16,594 nt of DNA from an uncultured Allobaculum sp. Its GTDB lineage: Bacteria; Bacillota_I; Bacilli_A; Erysipelotrichales; Erysipelotrichaceae. The notes under the pieces were generated by a model. It was not told where the DNA came from, made no database searches, and saw only the letters and a list, made by a program, of their open reading frames with translations. Below are positions 1 through 6,435 of the stretch, piece after piece. The stretch covers positions 1 to 16,594 of the forward strand of contig CAJTVE010000061.1 of the NCBI GenBank assembly GCA_910579655.1. The letters are read 5' to 3'. Numbering within the stretch: the stretch's first letter is position 1; every line of letters begins with the position of its first letter. The position numbers and the translations under genes are program-made.

Positions 1-113
1 ATGTAGTGTCCGCCAATAGAGCGATGGGCAGGCATTCCATCTTCAATCATTTTGTACAAGGTGTGCCTGGCAACCCCGAGGTATTTGCAGGCTTGTGACG
101 TCTTCATTCTCAT
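1..113 (-). CDS. Helix-turn-helix DNA-binding protein, N-terminal part (runs off left edge)
   Basis: An open frame without stop runs leftward from an ATG at 113-111 to the window edge and gives about 37 residues. They begin MRMKTSQACKYLGVARHTL and end ...HRSIGGHY. The pattern S-Q-A-(x)-Y-L-G-V-(x)-R-x-T-L-Y-K-M-I-x-D-G-M-P-A-H is the classical excisionase/MerR-type helix-turn-helix that opens phage excisionases, small excisionase-family regulators and IS607-type serine recombinases. The family is recognised; which of these it is cannot be told from the first 37 residues. No good Shine-Dalgarno precedes either candidate ATG (113 or 107), so the start is uncertain. Its presence beside AT-rich, repeat-bearing DNA suggests a mobile-element or regulatory remnant. 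Confidence 0.6.
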   Translation of the reverse strand, partial: MRMKTSQACKYLGVARHTLYKMIEDGMPAHRSIGGHY

Positions 114-139
114 GTATTTATAATAACACATCTATATTC

Positions 140-170
140 ATTATAGACTGTTTTTTCCTTAAAAACCCAA
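140..170 (-). promoter_or_regulatory. Possible promoter of the left-edge HTH gene
   Basis: Reading the minus strand, a perfect -10 (TATAAT, 145-140) lies about 27 bp upstream of the HTH gene's first ATG. The best -35 is TTGGGT (170-165) with a long 19-bp spacer. The -10 is convincing; the -35 is weak. Confidence 0.35.
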
Positions 171-334
171 TATAACCAACTGTTAAAATCCGTTGCTCAA
201 GAAAGAGCACCATTGCTTTTTCATGGATCTTGAGCGATGCTTGTTCCCACGACCCTTGGGCTTTTCTACACTTGGCAATGTAAACCTATGGCTGGACTTC
301 CACCAGCAAGTGAAACGCCATGCCTGGCACACGA

Positions 335-499
335 AAACAGGTCAGCCGATCTTCTGGTTCTTACGCAAAGTCTATGGTTTTCTAAGGACATTCTGATCAG
401 TCTATTTTTTAATTCTTCAAGTAAAGGAATGCTTATCAGTAATTCTTAGCGGACCACACAGATTGCGTAAGATCCGATCTTCTGTCGGCTGACCTGTTT
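335..499. repeat. MITE-like imperfect long inverted repeat
   Basis: The two ends are a perfect 15-bp inverted repeat: AAACAGGTCAGCCGA at 335-349 and its complement at 485-499. Further in, a second perfect 10-bp block (TCTTACGCAA, 359-368) pairs with 463-472. Weaker complementarity, such as CTGAT near 394 against ATCAG near 435, continues towards a central loop around 400-432. The whole is a 165-bp unit with imperfect arms of about 65 bp. No target-site duplication is obvious. It could be a miniature inverted-repeat element, a decayed insertion-sequence remnant, or a gene for a long hairpin RNA. Confidence 0.6.
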
Positions 500-766
500 A
501 TATTTTTAAAGTGGATTATTCTGAAAGTGACTTAATTTTTAGCCACTGGCATCCTCGGTGAACAGTAACAGAGAACTAAATCCGCCCTGTAAATGAATAT
601 AAAGTCAATAAACAAAGGCAATATAAGATCATGAAATTATTTTGGAACCGCATAAATCCAATTGGCCTTATCACCACAATTTCCAAGCATAGTATTAAAA
701 AAATCTCTATCTGAAAATTCTGAGCAAGAGAGGACGAAGACAGCATTTCATATGATAGGCAAGGAT

Positions 767-801
767 ACCCCATCCAAATTGCTATGCAGTTTGGGTGGGG
801 T
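767..801. other. 12-bp stem hairpin without a T-tract
   Basis: ACCCCATCCAAA (767-778) pairs with TTTGGGTGGGGT (790-801), 11 of 12 Watson-Crick plus one G-T-type pair, with an 11-nt loop. Neither strand has a following T-run, so it is not a standard intrinsic terminator. It ends two bases before the -35 box at 804. Confidence 0.6.
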
Positions 802-803
802 CA

Positions 804-832
804 TTGACAACTAAGGAACTGCTGAATATTAA
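804..832 (+). promoter_or_regulatory. Strong sigma-70/A-type promoter without an evident gene
   Basis: A perfect -35 TTGACA (804-809) is followed after exactly 17 bp by TATTAA (827-832), predicting a start near 839. The transcript would reach a good Shine-Dalgarno (AAGGAG, 868-873) and an ATG at 879. The reading frame stops after four codons (stop at 891-893). Transcription would continue as antisense into the 3' end of the converging gene at 914-1573. Confidence 0.55.
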
Positions 833-867
833 TTTCTAATTGATAAGCTTGATATACATTTTATATA

Positions 868-893
868 AAGGAGTTTCGATGATTATCTGTTAG
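868..893 (+). other. Orphan ribosome site with a four-codon reading frame
   Basis: AAGGAG (868-873) sits five bases before ATG (879-881), the ideal arrangement, but the frame reads only M-I-I-C before TAG (891-893). This looks like the beheaded start of a lost gene or a minimal leader/antisense transcript. It is not claimed as a protein gene. Confidence 0.4.
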
Positions 894-913
894 ATTTTAC
901 TTCTAAGGAGTTC

Positions 914-1573
914 CTAATCCTTTTTCGGTGAATAGCTTTTGGAAAAGGAACTATTGTATTTTTCGTGATCCAGATAATCAAAAGCCAGACATGATTCCAT
1001 ATATTCCATTACATCACACATATTTTGGGCATAACACGGGCAAAACTCATAAAACAAGGATTGATTGCTCTCGACATATCTGCGGTTCATATAAATATGA
1101 TGATTCGGATCAAGGAAAAGGAACGATAACAAATTGCCAATTTTTTCAAAGACTACTCTCGTAGCTCCATTCTCATAAGGCACTTCCAACTGATAAATTT
1201 GCTTTCCTTCTAAAAAATCATCAATTTCTTGTTCAGAATAATGATATTCTTCAAAAATTGCTTTCAGTATTTCTTCTTTGCCATCTAAGGTGTGAATATG
1301 AAGACTCTTAGTCTTTGATAAGTCATTGAAAATACTTAATCTTTCATTCGAGAGCATCGGAAGAGCTAATCCAAGCAGATTCGTCGTCTTCCGAATATAT
1401 TCTTCCGAATCCTCAAAATGGTTATTAAAACTGTCTTTAAGATTGATTGGAAAAAAACGGAATTTAGAAAATGTAAACAACAACGGAAGCTCTGGATCAA
1501 GATTTCTGGTGTGGACGTTTACCATTCTAAATTCCGAGTTTTTATCAGGACCTTTTACATTCAACTTCTTCAT
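914..1573 (-). CDS. Unrecognised partner of a Panacea antitoxin; candidate toxin
   Basis: A 219-residue protein of no family I recognise. The start is the ATG at 1573-1571, which overlaps the TGA of the upstream Panacea gene (TGATG). A GTG one codon earlier is the alternative. Visible features are a basic N-terminus, a hydrophobic/aromatic block (LLFTFSKFRFFPINL, about residues 31-45), an acidic middle with DDFLEGKQ, a FLFLDPNHH stretch (about 151-159) and a C-terminal CPC pair in FCPCY (about 177-181). There is no signal peptide or clear membrane helix. Its stop lies beside the orphan promoter at 804-893, which would produce an antisense transcript. The translational coupling and known Panacea biology (one antitoxin fold paired with many unrelated toxins) make it a candidate toxin; this role is inferred only from context. 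Confidence 0.8.
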   Translation of the reverse strand: MKKLNVKGPDKNSEFRMVNVHTRNLDPELPLLFTFSKFRFFPINLKDSFNNHFEDSEEYIRKTTNLLGLALPMLSNERLSIFNDLSKTKSLHIHTLDGKEEILKAIFEEYHYSEQEIDDFLEGKQIYQLEVPYENGATRVVFEKIGNLLSFLFLDPNHHIYMNRRYVESNQSLFYEFCPCYAQNMCDVMEYMESCLAFDYLDHEKYNSSFSKSYSPKKD

Positions 1574-2028
1574 CACTGACTGGCCTGCTCATTGTAATAC
1601 TCGAACATGTCTTTATCAGAAATTCTTTTTGAAGAAGCAGAATACGGAGCTAAACCTAATCTTGCTTTTTTCCAGGGAGCCTCCTGATGAGAAATATTTT
1701 CAAGTTCATTCGCACTAAAAGATCCATAAGCATCCCAAACCTGATTCAGGATATCCAACTCATCAGGGGAGAAATTGAAGGATGGATTATCTTTCGGAAT
1801 ATCCATCCAGCCATACTCTTTATATTTCTGGTATAAATCCGGAATCACTGGTCCATGGACCCAGGCTTCAATTGGTTCATTGAACAAGTGATACTGCATT
1901 TTTTCAGCATTTTCATTCAAAAGAGCTAATGTCCAAGCATAAGCATAATAAGTCAGCTTTTGCAGTTTCTTATTTGACATTGACTCTTTAGAAAGAAAGA
2001 AGTTTGCCGTTTCAGAAGCATTTCTCAT
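1573..2028 (-). CDS. Panacea (SocA/DUF4065) domain antitoxin
   Basis: A 151-residue protein filled by one Panacea domain, the fold of the SocA antitoxin and phage GepA-like proteins. Diagnostic features in order are the N-terminal ANFFLS segment, KLQKLTYYAYAWTLAL (about residues 21-36), the FNEPIEAWVHGPVIPDLYQ block (about 48-66) typical of the family, and a C-terminal SANELENISHQEAPWKKAR helix region (about 104-122). Panacea proteins neutralise toxins by direct binding, and SocA also acts as an adaptor for ClpXP proteolysis. The start at 2028 has a strong GGGAGG (2042-2037) eight bases upstream. The gene precedes and overlaps its partner at 914-1573 in an antitoxin-first operon. Domain call is firm; antitoxin role follows from family knowledge. 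Confidence 0.9.
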   Translation of the reverse strand: MRNASETANFFLSKESMSNKKLQKLTYYAYAWTLALLNENAEKMQYHLFNEPIEAWVHGPVIPDLYQKYKEYGWMDIPKDNPSFNFSPDELDILNQVWDAYGSFSANELENISHQEAPWKKARLGLAPYSASSKRISDKDMFEYYNEQASQ

Positions 2029-2051
2029 GATCGATTCCTCCCTTTATTATT

Positions 2052-2079
2052 ATTTTAATGGTACTTAAGCATGATACAA
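2052..2079 (-). promoter_or_regulatory. Likely promoter of the Panacea operon
   Basis: On the minus strand TTGTAT (2079-2074) and TAAAAT (2057-2052) are separated by 16 bp. The predicted start near 2045 is just upstream of the GGGAGG ribosome site of the Panacea gene. Confidence 0.45.
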
Positions 2080-2782
2080 AATCTCAGTCCTCATTCTTTT
2101 CACTTCAAAGAGCGATTAGAGAGGCTTCAGCAAACCGAACAAAAACCGATATCATTCAGCAACATCTGTAAACATTATACATCCAAAGCATTATCCACGC
2201 TATAAATCCGCAATAAAAAGCTTGGATTATGCGCAAAATTCAGATAAACCGTTAATGCTTTTTAACGACATTTATCTCCATAGCAAAGTGGCCACTCTTG
2301 AATTTATCCAAATAAGCTTGCAATTCCAAAAATTACACAAGTCACGCTGCAACACTTGAAAGTTCAGTTCTGGTTAAGAAAGCTATCCTGGAAAAAGAGT
2401 TTCACTCACCACAGCAAAAAGATGAATCTTTCTTTTCACTAACAAGCAAATTAAATCCGATTTCATTATTCTCATTCCTTGGGTTTTATCAAAAAATCAT
2501 CAGACCCTTCTTTTTCAACAGTTTGAAAACCTCTCTTTTCCAGAAAGCTCTGGTCCTGTTTCGTAAGACTACAACACGAGCAGAGCTTTTCCAATTCTCA
2601 GATGAAAAATTTCGAATTCATATCTGAAAATTGGAATGTATAGCACTGGTAAGACTAGAAATCCCTGTCTTTTCAGGTTGAACAGCCTTGATCCTAGGGA
2701 AAGAAAACATAATCGATGTCCTTGCCATAGAAGAAAATCTGAATATTTCTTCCAATGATTTTTTTCCAAACTTTTAGCCACG
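2080..2782. other. AT-rich intergenic stretch without a supported gene
   Basis: About 700 bp between the Panacea operon promoter and the ftsZ terminator. A 44-codon plus-strand frame beginning at 2071 has no ribosome site or recognisable content. Other short frames are equally weak. The only clear structure is the inverted repeat at 2591-2634. The stretch probably marks the border between the accessory segment and the division genes. Confidence 0.6.
2591..2634. repeat. 13-bp inverted repeat
   Basis: CCAATTCTCAGAT (2591-2603) pairs with ATCTGAAAATTGG (2622-2634) with one mismatch and an 18-nt spacer. Neither strand continues with a T-run, so it is not a normal terminator. Function unknown. 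Confidence 0.5.
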
Positions 2783-2813
2783 AAAAATCCCCCAGACATT
2801 GATTGTCTGAGGG
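2783..2813 (-). terminator. Intrinsic terminator downstream of ftsZ
   Basis: On the minus strand CCCTCAGACA (2813-2804) pairs with TGTCTGGGGG (2798-2789) around a 5-nt loop, with one T-G wobble. A T-run follows (2787-2783). It lies 38 bp after the ftsZ stop codon. Confidence 0.9.
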
Positions 2814-2850
2814 ATGATGGTCTAGAGTTTTCTTCCTATCTTCTGCCGGA

Positions 2851-3981
2851 TTAACCACGGTTCTGAAAGAAGAAGTTAGGGATGGAATCATCTGTATCCG
2901 ATTCGGTTACAGATGTGGAAACTCCGCTTGGTCTTGGAGCGGATACTTTTGGCTGGGTGAACAGACCTGGGTTAGCCGTTGTATTGCTTGAAGCCGCTGT
3001 TTTTTTTGGAGCAGCTTTGCTGGATTTTTTCGCGTTTGGCTGATCATCTTCGAAACCTGTTGCAATGACAGTAACGATGATTGCATCGCCAAGCTGTTCG
3101 TTGATGGCGATACCGAAGATGTTGTCGAGTTCACCGCCGGCTGCATCCTGGATCACCGCAACTGCATTCTGCGCATCATAGAGGGAGACTTTGTCGCCGC
3201 CTGTGATGTTGATGATCGCGGATTTAGCGCCTGCGATGTCGGATTCGAGTAATGGAGACTGGATGGCCTTTTCAGCAGCGGCAATGGCTCTGTCTTCGCC
3301 TTCTGCCATACCGATACCGATCAGAGCGCGGCCCTGGTTTTGCATAATGGAACGAACGTCCGCAAAGTCAAGGTTAACAAGCGCTTCAACAGAGATCAGA
3401 TCAGAGATCGTCTGAACGCCCTGGCGAAGTACGTTGTCAGCAGCCTGGAACGCTTCTTCGATTGGTTTGCGGCCGATCACTTCGAGCAGGTTGTCGTTGG
3501 AAACAACGATCAGGGAGTCTACGTATTTCTTCAACTCTTCGATGCCTTCTTCCGCATTTTTCGCACGGCGTTTTCCTTCAAAGGAGAATGGACGGGTAAC
3601 AACGGCAATGGTTAAAGCGCCTTCTTCTTTGGCAAGTTTAGCCACCAGTGGGGCTGCACCGGTACCGGTTCCGCCGCCCATACCTGCTGTAACGAAGACC
3701 ATGTCAGCACCTTTTACGGCTTCACGGATGTCGCTTTCGCTTTCTTCAGCGGCTTTGCGGCCTACATCTGGGTTTCCGCCAGCACCAAGACCTTTTGTGG
3801 CATCGTTTCCAAGAACGATTTTGTTTTCGGCTGCGGAGCTTTTGAGAACCTGTACATCGGTATTTGCGACGTAGCAAGTGATTCCCTGAACGTCATCATT
3901 GATCATGCGGTTAACAGCGTTGCTTCCGCCGCCGCCCACGCCAATGACACGGATATCTGCATTCTGATTCATTTCTGGCAT
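2851..3981 (-). CDS. ftsZ: Cell division GTPase FtsZ
   Basis: A 376-residue bacterial tubulin that polymerises into the cytokinetic Z-ring at mid-cell. The nucleotide-binding N-terminus (RVIGVGGGGSNAVNRM, about residues 11-26) and the tubulin signature GGGTGTGAAP (about 103-112) are intact. The T7 synergy loop region (NLDFADVRSIM) is also present, with the Asp needed for GTP hydrolysis. A Ser/Thr/Pro/Ala-rich linker of about 50 residues leads to the C-terminal peptide IPNFFFQNRG, the docking site for FtsA and other partners. Length is normal. The ATG at 3981 is preceded by AGGAGG at 11 bases. It lies downstream of ftsA on the same strand, but after an unusually long gap with a terminator-like hairpin. 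A strong terminator follows. Confidence 0.98.
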   Translation of the reverse strand: MPEMNQNADIRVIGVGGGGSNAVNRMINDDVQGITCYVANTDVQVLKSSAAENKIVLGNDATKGLGAGGNPDVGRKAAEESESDIREAVKGADMVFVTAGMGGGTGTGAAPLVAKLAKEEGALTIAVVTRPFSFEGKRRAKNAEEGIEELKKYVDSLIVVSNDNLLEVIGRKPIEEAFQAADNVLRQGVQTISDLISVEALVNLDFADVRSIMQNQGRALIGIGMAEGEDRAIAAAEKAIQSPLLESDIAGAKSAIINITGGDKVSLYDAQNAVAVIQDAAGGELDNIFGIAINEQLGDAIIVTVIATGFEDDQPNAKKSSKAAPKKTAASSNTTANPGLFTQPKVSAPRPSGVSTSVTESDTDDSIPNFFFQNRG

Positions 3982-4026
3982 ATTGCTTTCTTCCTCCTGG
4001 TTTTCTGTCTGGATTTCTGGATTGGT

Positions 4027-4089
4027 AAAAAACAGTCTTCTTCGATTTTGGGGTTTGCTTCTGGGTGATCAAATCGAAGATTAAACTGT
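4027..4089 (-). terminator. Terminator/attenuator-like hairpin just upstream of ftsZ
   Basis: On the minus strand ACAGT (4089-4085) plus TCTTCGATTT (4080-4071) pair with AAATCGAAGA (4048-4039) plus ACTGT (4036-4032). The stem has a small internal loop and a 22-nt apical loop. A run of six T (4032-4027) follows directly. The structure ends about 46 bp before the ftsZ start. It would stop or attenuate transcripts coming from ftsA or from the 4090-4617 region. No antiterminator was identified. Confidence 0.7.
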
Positions 4090-4617
4090 CTGGTTCGATA
4101 AGCTTTGCGACTGCTTTCTGGCGTAAAGCTGATCAAGAGGCATGTGGTCTGAATGGATTTCTTCTGTTTAAAAGAAACAAGAAAGGATTCAGGATAAGTA
4201 TGCTCTTGTCTGTCCATGCAAACAAAACGATCTGCGACTCGATCCTGCGATCTTTTTGCAGGGACAGGCAAAAGGAAAAACAGAACGAAAGAAATCCAGA
4301 ATGACAAAGGCTGGATTTCTGATTTTCGATCTCTTTTTGCTTCTACTTCGTTTTGACTGCCGTTTCTAATTTTACCTGTATAAAGGGCTGTCCCTCAGGT
4401 TTTTTGAAGTTTTTCAGCTAATTTCTTGTAGGATGTTCACAGTTGACGGAATAGTAAGAAATGACTGTAAAATGAGAATTTTATGAGATCGTTTTCTTTT
4501 TCTATCCACTCTGTCTTCACCTTATGTCCAGTTATATGCAAGACATGTACGGGCGGACGGTTGTTGTGAACATGGCCAATCCCTGCTTCAAAGTGGCTTT
4601 CAAGCGATTGCTTTTGG
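4090..4617. other. Long ftsA-ftsZ gap without a supported gene
   Basis: The 636-bp spacing between ftsA and ftsZ (normally a few bases to about 100) has no convincing gene. Two minus-strand open frames cross it: one overlaps the end of ftsA and one overlaps the ftsZ start using a TTG. Neither has a ribosome site or recognisable content. The stretch holds a 10-bp stem hairpin (4290-4320) and a weak -10-like TATACA near 4375-4380 on the minus strand. An ftsZ-specific promoter probably lies here, but I cannot place it with confidence. Confidence 0.55.
4290..4320 (-). other. Perfect 10-bp stem hairpin in the ftsZ upstream region
   Basis: AGAAATCCAG (4290-4299) and CTGGATTTCT (4311-4320) are perfect complements around an 11-nt loop. 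On the minus strand the following sequence is pyrimidine-rich (TTCGTTCTGTTTTTCC). It may therefore be a weak or regulated terminator, or a leader-RNA element of ftsZ. Confidence 0.5.
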
Positions 4618-5877
4618 CTACTCTTTATTGGCAAGCATTGCTTTTTTGAGTTTACGGGTAAAGCCGCCTTCGGCGTCTTTGACATAGCGGGTAATGGATT
4701 CGATACTTTCTTCCAGTTCGTTGTTATTGACGGAAGTCTGATCACCGCGGTTGTTGTACTGCTTGGAATCCATCCAGCTGTAAATCATGCCAAGATCACA
4801 GACAAAGGCTCCATTGCGGGCGCCAATGGTGGAAATGGCATACACCGATGCCGGGGCGTTAAAGCCGCTGCAGAAGTTTTTCAGCACGGGGATGTTGGCT
4901 CCCTGGCCGGTGATCAGATAGCGAGCTGGCATCGATTCAAGAATCTTGGCACATCCGGCATTGATGTCGGCAATCCAGCTGCGAATCTTGGGCAGGACGG
5001 CATCGGCAAGCTGACGGGATGTGATTTCGATGCGTTTGTCCTCCTGTTGTTCAATATAGATGACAACATCCTGCGTATCCATCTCACGGGATTCAAACAG
5101 ATTTTCGAGAAGGCGCCATGCGGTCTCGTCGGATAATCCGTATTCTTCCTGCAGGGTCTGAATAAAGGAACGGTAGCCCTTATCCAGGGTGGTTGTAAAT
5201 GCGATCTTGTTCTCGATCAGAAAAGCGAGCGTTGTATGGTCAGCTTCAAGATCGATCAGAATGACTGGTTTGTCAGCAGACTGACTTAAAGCGCCAGTCT
5301 CTTTGGCAGCTCCATAGACATCCAAAACCAGATCCAGGATCTGCAGGCCGGCTTTTTCAACGGCTGCTGCGTAGGAGTAGACGATCTCTTTATCGGCATA
5401 AAGCAGATCGACTTCCATATCAAAGGATTCGGTATCTTTGCCCAGTGGGATTTTATCCTGACGGGCTCCATCCACGAAACACTCAATTCTGTTGACGTTT
5501 ACAAGTTCTTCATTTTCAAACTTCTGGGCGCCCAGCGCGCTTTTGAGTCCTTGCTGGATATGGAAACGGCGGACGGTATGGGTCCCATCTTCAATTTCCA
5601 CATGGACTTTATTGTTAACCGGTCTTACGTTTCTGGCAGGAATTGCCAGCAGAACGCGTTCGATGCGATAGCCTAATGCAGTCTGTGCCTGGCGGACTGC
5701 CGTTTCGATTGCATCGGCTACTGCTTTTTCATCAGTGATCCGCGCATTGCGGATGCCATTGTGTTCTACACGTTCGACACGGAGAATATTGCTTCGATCA
5801 TTAAAGATTTCTGATACAACCAGACGAACCTCGTGATCCGAGATTTCCAGGGCTGCATAGACACTTTTTTTGGCCAT
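4618..5877 (-). CDS. ftsA: Divergent cell division protein FtsA
   Basis: A 419-residue actin-like membrane tether for FtsZ filaments. The fold can be followed through the N-terminal subdomain, the FtsA-specific 1C/SHS2 region (about residues 75-165) and a C-terminal amphipathic helix (FTRKLKKAMLANKE) that would bind the membrane. The ATP-binding motifs are strongly altered. The phosphate-1 loop, DIGTS in B. subtilis, reads EISDH (11-15); phosphate-2, DIGGGSTT, reads DLEADHTT (209-216); the adenosine motif reads ITGQGA (322-327). An ATG 27 bases further upstream is in frame. The start at 5877 was chosen because AAAGGAG lies seven bases before it and the upstream ATG falls inside the -10 box. 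Position directly before ftsZ supports the assignment. Confidence 0.9.
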   Translation of the reverse strand: MAKKSVYAALEISDHEVRLVVSEIFNDRSNILRVERVEHNGIRNARITDEKAVADAIETAVRQAQTALGYRIERVLLAIPARNVRPVNNKVHVEIEDGTHTVRRFHIQQGLKSALGAQKFENEELVNVNRIECFVDGARQDKIPLGKDTESFDMEVDLLYADKEIVYSYAAAVEKAGLQILDLVLDVYGAAKETGALSQSADKPVILIDLEADHTTLAFLIENKIAFTTTLDKGYRSFIQTLQEEYGLSDETAWRLLENLFESREMDTQDVVIYIEQQEDKRIEITSRQLADAVLPKIRSWIADINAGCAKILESMPARYLITGQGANIPVLKNFCSGFNAPASVYAISTIGARNGAFVCDLGMIYSWMDSKQYNNRGDQTSVNNNELEESIESITRYVKDAEGGFTRKLKKAMLANKE

Positions 5878-5902
5878 GCGTTTCTCCTTTACTCTGCCTA
5901 TC

Positions 5903-5930
5903 ATTATAGCCTAACGGCGCTGATTTTCAG
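5903..5930 (-). promoter_or_regulatory. ftsA promoter
   Basis: On the minus strand CTGAAA (5930-5925) and a perfect TATAAT (5908-5903) are spaced by 16 bp. Transcription would start near 5896, giving a short leader with the AAAGGAG ribosome site at 5890-5884 before the ATG at 5877. Confidence 0.7.
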
Positions 5931-6435
5931 TTCGTTTCTGTCTGGACCAGGTTACTGATCCAAAACAGGATCATACCACAGGAATTCATTTGCTGTCTAA
6001 GTCCAGTCCATCTGTGGCAGACCTATTTTATACAGAAAGAAATAAAGTGCTCCACCGATTTCAGCTTTCACGCTAAAAAACTTGACTTTGCCATCAGCTC
6101 CCAAATTAGATCTGAATTTTGTGAAATTCACTTTTATTGACATTCAGATGATTTCTCCTCAGCACCAGCGTGAAAATCTTTGCTTTGCCTGGCAAGCCAT
6201 TTGCACCAGGCAAGAAAAAAGCAGCTTTCCATTCACGAAAGTTCGAAAGGAAAACTGCCTGGCAAAGATTCTGTCTGGTTTCGTTTTTTTGGGCTGTCCT
6301 GGGCCATCGCAATCGGTGGCGCCCATCTTCTGGACTCATATTCTTAGCATTAGTCATCTCATACGGCAATTTCTCCCCCTAACTTGCCGTGGGAAGAAAT
6401 TGCCGCTCTACAGCTGCCGCTTGTCTTTGACGTTC
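5931..6435. other. Intergenic region between ftsA promoter and the phosphodiesterase gene, rich in inverted repeats
   Basis: About 500 bp with no convincing gene; a plus-strand frame that runs into the phosphodiesterase gene is a shadow. Two inverted repeats stand out. AATCTTTGCCTGGCA (6175-6189) faces TGCCTGGCAAAGATT (6251-6265), with one central T-T mismatch and a further related CCAGGCAAG at 6201-6209. CGGCAATTTCT (6364-6374) pairs perfectly with AGAAATTGCCG (6395-6405) around a 20-nt loop. Neither is followed by a T-run. The second lies about 30 bp after the phosphodiesterase stop and may still act in 3'-end formation. Confidence 0.55.

Larger units (their letters stand above)
114..803. 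other. AT-rich intergenic stretch without a supported gene
   Basis: About 690 bp without a convincing coding region. Short open frames on both strands lack ribosome sites and have no recognisable protein content. The stretch holds the imperfect inverted repeat at 335-499 and the hairpin at 767-801, listed separately. It is probably decayed or mobile DNA next to the toxin-antitoxin pair. Confidence 0.6.

Noticed and set aside
337..497. Insertion sequence with transposase
   Set aside because: Inverted termini exist, but the interior is only about 135 bp and encodes no transposase.
576..773. Minus-strand 65-codon hydrophobic open frame
   Set aside because: No ribosome site, composition typical of AT-rich noncoding DNA, and no recognisable domain.
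2071..2205. Plus-strand 44-codon frame starting at 2071
   Set aside because: Overlaps the Panacea promoter, has no ribosome site and no recognisable content.
3969..4307. 112-codon minus-strand frame overlapping the ftsZ start
   Set aside because: Uses TTG without a ribosome site, runs through the terminator-like hairpin and overlaps ftsZ out of frame.
4437..4745. Minus-strand frame overlapping the end of ftsA, which could suggest a frameshifted FtsA C-terminus
   Set aside because: The annotated FtsA frame already ends in a typical amphipathic membrane-binding helix at normal length, so no frameshift is needed.
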